8,750 bases of DNA from Eubacteriales bacterium. GTDB taxonomy: Bacteria; Bacillota; Clostridia; Peptostreptococcales; Acidaminobacteraceae. The stretch is from positions 1-8,750 of the forward strand of contig DAOURC010000020.1 in assembly GCA_030625285.1 (NCBI GenBank), written 5' to 3'. A program made the position numbers and the translations under genes. Under the pieces are notes generated by a model. That model was not told the DNA's origin. It saw only the letters and a list, made by a program, of their open reading frames with translations, and did not search any database. Shown here one piece after another: positions 7,050-8,750 of the stretch (positions are counted from its first letter, which is position 1; each line of letters begins with the position of its first letter).

Positions 7050-8429
7050 GCTGTATATGCACTTTAACAATACCCTGCCGAGTATCTTTATTCCTTCTTC
7101 AATACAATCTTCTTCTATGCTTCCTAGGCTTAATCTAATATAAGACCTATCTATCAAAACTTTATTTATATAAAAATCTGAACCTATATTAAATGTGATG
7201 TTCTCTTTTTTCGCTTCTTTCAACAAGGTTTGCGCATCGATTCCTTCGGGAAGTTTTACCCAAAAACTTATTCCGCCGTCCGGCATCGACACCTCGACAT
7301 CCTTAGGCATATAATCTCTTATCAATTTATATACTATATCCATTTTTCTTTTAAAAACATTATTTATTTTTTCTATGTGATGAATATAGTTGTCGCTGCT
7401 TATAAAATCAGCCAAGGTTCTCTGCAATATCCCCGAGGTCGATATATCCGTCATCGCCTTGATATTCTCTATTCCATCGATCAATCTGTCTGGAATCACA
7501 ATATACGACACCCTCAAACCCGGCATCAAAATCTTTGAAAAACTTTTAATATATATTACTCTTTTATAATCATCTAAACTTTTCAAACTAGTTACTTTGT
7601 TGCCGTAATTTATTTCATTCGTATAATCATCTTCAATTATATAAAAATCATATTTTTCAGCTAAATTCAAGATTTTTCTTTTCGATTCGTCTGAATAGGA
7701 AATACCAGTTGGATTTTGAAAATTCGGCATTGTATACATAAGCTTGGGACTGTTCCAGTTAAGTTCTTTTTCAAGTCTATCAATGTCTAAATCATCATTT
7801 AAAAAAGGTATTCCTGTTATTTTGACGCCCATCGATTTAAAGTATTGATAAGCTCCTTTGTAAGTAGGATTTTCAATAAATACATGATCGTTTTTTTGAA
7901 GCAAATTTCTTGAAACGATATCGATTCCTTGCTGCGCGCCGGAAATAATCATGATATTTTCAATCTGTGTATTCACACCATGACTATAAAGTATCTTTTT
8001 TATCTCTCTTCTTAAAGGTTCATATCCAACAGAGTTATGATATGAAAAAGCTTTCCCCTTATCTCTCATCAAAACCTTGTCAAAAGCTTCTTTAAATTCT
8101 TCTACAGGAAAATAATCTGTAGAAATAATCGATTGGCTAAAATCAAATGCATAACTATCTCTAGCAATATCTATACTTTCAATCTCTACATCGCTGAATT
8201 CTTTGACATAGGTTCCCTTGCCGGAAATTTTATAAACATATCCTTTATTCTCTAAATAATTATACGCCGTCACAACGGTGTCTTTATTGACCGCGCGAAG
8301 TTCTGACATTTTTCTAATAGAAGGCAAAGCATCATGCGGAGCCAATTCTTGATTAAGAATCAACTTTTCGATGTGATTTGCAATATTCAAGTACATTGGA
8401 AGCTTCTCATTCATAATAATATTCCACAT
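7023..8429 (-). CDS. MocR-family transcriptional regulator (GntR wHTH fused to aminotransferase)
   Basis: This 468-residue protein has the full MocR/PdxR/GabR architecture. Residues about 10-77 form a GntR-type winged helix (LPSIRKMSEL, VNKDTVVTAYNYLE, GKGTYV). After a linker, residues about 95-460 form a fold-type I aminotransferase domain. The PLP-site residues are present: SGAQQGID (163-170), Y190, NFQNPTG with N239, EDDY with D267 and Y269, SFSK with the Schiff-base K299, R306 in GLRVSY, and the carboxylate-binding R432 in IRLSL. It therefore probably binds PLP and senses an amino compound or PLP itself, acting as a DNA-binding regulator rather than an enzyme. The start at 8429 has GGAGG 7 bases upstream; the next ATG, at 8414, has none, although family similarity begins there. 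There is no divergent target gene, so the regulon cannot be guessed. The last codons are encoded in the terminator hairpin of the convergent gene. The gene follows a 6S-like RNA gene directly. Confidence 0.93.
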   Translation of the reverse strand: MWNIIMNEKLPMYLNIANHIEKLILNQELAPHDALPSIRKMSELRAVNKDTVVTAYNYLENKGYVYKISGKGTYVKEFSDVEIESIDIARDSYAFDFSQSIISTDYFPVEEFKEAFDKVLMRDKGKAFSYHNSVGYEPLRREIKKILYSHGVNTQIENIMIISGAQQGIDIVSRNLLQKNDHVFIENPTYKGAYQYFKSMGVKITGIPFLNDDLDIDRLEKELNWNSPKLMYTMPNFQNPTGISYSDESKRKILNLAEKYDFYIIEDDYTNEINYGNKVTSLKSLDDYKRVIYIKSFSKILMPGLRVSYIVIPDRLIDGIENIKAMTDISTSGILQRTLADFISSDNYIHHIEKINNVFKRKMDIVYKLIRDYMPKDVEVSMPDGGISFWVKLPEGIDAQTLLKEAKKENITFNIGSDFYINKVLIDRSYIRLSLGSIEEDCIEEGIKILGRVLLKCIYSKKNKMIIY

Positions 8430-8444
8430 AAAATTTCCTCCAAT

Positions 8445-8469
8445 AAAAAAACCTCCATAAAATGAAGGT
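8445..8469 (-). terminator. Intrinsic terminator of the 6S-like RNA
   Basis: On the minus strand the stem ACCTTCAT (8469-8462) and ATGGAGGT (8458-8451), with one G-T pair and a TTT loop, is followed by a run of seven T (8451-8445, the first also closing the stem). It directly abuts the 3' strand of the RNA's closing stem. The ribosome binding site of the MocR gene starts only 4 bases after the T-run. Confidence 0.85.
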
Positions 8470-8635
8470 CCAAGATGCCGTTATTGATACAATTCAGGAC
8501 CACGTCTCACAACGTGGGTGCACTACCTGCTGTTTCTGACTTCCTCTTAAAAGAGGCATGTCATCCGCAGTAGGACACGAACTCCCTAATTCAATTTGGT
8601 GGTTGAATTATATACCATAACGTACATCTCAGGCT
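8445..8635 (-). ncRNA. ssrS: 6S RNA candidate (SsrS/BsrA type)
   Basis: This 191-nt structured transcript, predicted from promoter to terminator, has the 6S layout; 6S RNA mimics open promoter DNA and binds the housekeeping RNA polymerase holoenzyme. The closing stem consists of CTGAGATG (8632-8625) with CATCTTGG (8477-8470), CGTTAT (8622-8617) with ATAACG (8484-8479), GGTA with TATC, and TAATTCA (8610-8604) with TGAATTG (8496-8490), interrupted by small bulges. A large central bubble follows, with a hairpin on its 3' side (CCACGT 8517-8512, ACGTGG 8505-8500). The terminal stem has CTAC-TGC (8573-8567) with GCA-g-GTAG (8530-8523), then TGAC with GTCA, capped by CCTCT-TTTA-AGAGG. The end sequences CTGAGATGT and CGGCATCT closely resemble those of E. 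coli 6S RNA. It contains no open frame of note and looks more GC-rich than its surroundings. The alternative is a leader element for the MocR gene. Confidence 0.75.
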
Positions 8636-8641
8636 ACTTAT

Positions 8642-8670
8642 ATTATACACGAAAACCCACATTTTTTCAA
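8642..8670 (-). promoter_or_regulatory. Strong SigA-type promoter of the 6S-like RNA
   Basis: On the minus strand TTGAAA (8670-8665) is separated by exactly 17 bp from a perfect TATAAT (8647-8642). The predicted start is about 8635, which is 3 nt before the first paired base of the closing stem. That is good agreement between promoter and RNA structure. Confidence 0.83.
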
Positions 8671-8687
8671 AGCCTAGTTGATAATGC

Positions 8688-8750
8688 CTAATAGGAGATT
8701 TTTACTCCATCCTCGATAAATTCAGACGGATTTATAATAACTGTATCTCC
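8688..8750 (-). CDS. C-terminal fragment of a protein, possibly an HlyD/RND-type adaptor
   Basis: The window edge holds the last 20 codons of a minus-strand frame ending at TAG (8690-8688). The residues GDTVIINPSEFIEDGVKISY resemble the C-terminal tail of periplasmic-adaptor (HlyD/RND membrane fusion) proteins, which often end in G-D-x-V-h-x-x-P-x-x-h-x-D-G-x-x-V. The other two minus-strand frames contain early stops. No terminator is visible after it, and the next promoter's -35 begins 18 bp downstream. Family assignment is tentative because so little is present. Confidence 0.45.
   Translation of the reverse strand, partial: GDTVIINPSEFIEDGVKISY

Noticed and set aside
7230..7538. 102-codon plus-strand frame opposite the MocR gene
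   Set aside because: It lies entirely antisense to a gene with intact family motifs and has no ribosome binding site or recognisable protein. It is a shadow of the real frame.
8572..8582. Second LexA half-site (CGAAC at 8578-8582) near the 6S-like RNA
   Set aside because: It is not followed by GTTCG at the required 4-bp spacing; the sequence lies inside the folded RNA, not in a promoter.
8445..8635. Riboswitch or T-box leader upstream of the MocR gene
   Set aside because: No T-box AGGGTGG element, and none of the core motifs I recall for cobalamin, SAM, lysine, glycine, THF or purine riboswitches, is present. The closing stem ends exactly before the terminator and does not compete with it, so a stand-alone RNA fits better. 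An unknown leader class is not excluded.

Overview
The window is AT-rich. It has strong AGGAGG-type ribosome binding sites, a Gram-positive LexA operator (CGAAC-N4-GTTCG), a YhaO/YhaN pair, a MocR regulator and a 6S-like RNA. Together these point to a low-GC Bacillota chromosome, most likely clostridial; nothing allows a genus call. I see no insertion sequence, integrase, CRISPR array, tRNA or rRNA.

Left part (1-5291, all minus strand). A likely three-gene operon starts at 5291. It encodes a Mre11/SbcD-like nuclease (YhaO type), then a Rad50/SbcC-like ATPase (YhaN type, stop and start overlapping by one base), then a cation diffusion facilitator metal exporter 11 bp further on. Immediately downstream lies a separate transcription unit with a near-ideal promoter (TTGACA, 17 bp, TATTCT). 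Its spacer is almost filled by a perfect LexA/SOS palindrome. This promoter drives an 86-residue uncharacterised protein and, 45 bp later, a second uncharacterised gene that runs off the left edge. The left part is therefore rich in DNA-end processing and DNA-damage-response functions.

Centre (5292-7049). A 114-bp AT-rich divergent region separates the yhaO-like gene from a plus-strand gene for a 535-residue single-pass membrane protein. Its cytoplasmic half looks like a degenerate protein kinase fold. Its outside half looks like a PKD-type domain followed by a carbohydrate-binding-module-like jelly roll. It ends in a clear intrinsic terminator whose hairpin also contains the stop codon of the convergent neighbour.

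Right part (7013-8750, minus strand). A MocR-type regulator (GntR winged helix fused to a PLP aminotransferase fold) is preceded directly by a 191-nt structured RNA with its own consensus promoter and terminator. Its long bulged closing stem, large central bubble with a 3'-side hairpin, and terminal stem match 6S RNA. The regulator's ribosome binding site begins only four bases after the RNA terminator's T-run, so the regulator has no obvious promoter of its own and may depend on read-through of the RNA gene. The extreme right edge carries the last 20 codons of another minus-strand protein gene, possibly an HlyD/RND-type adaptor.
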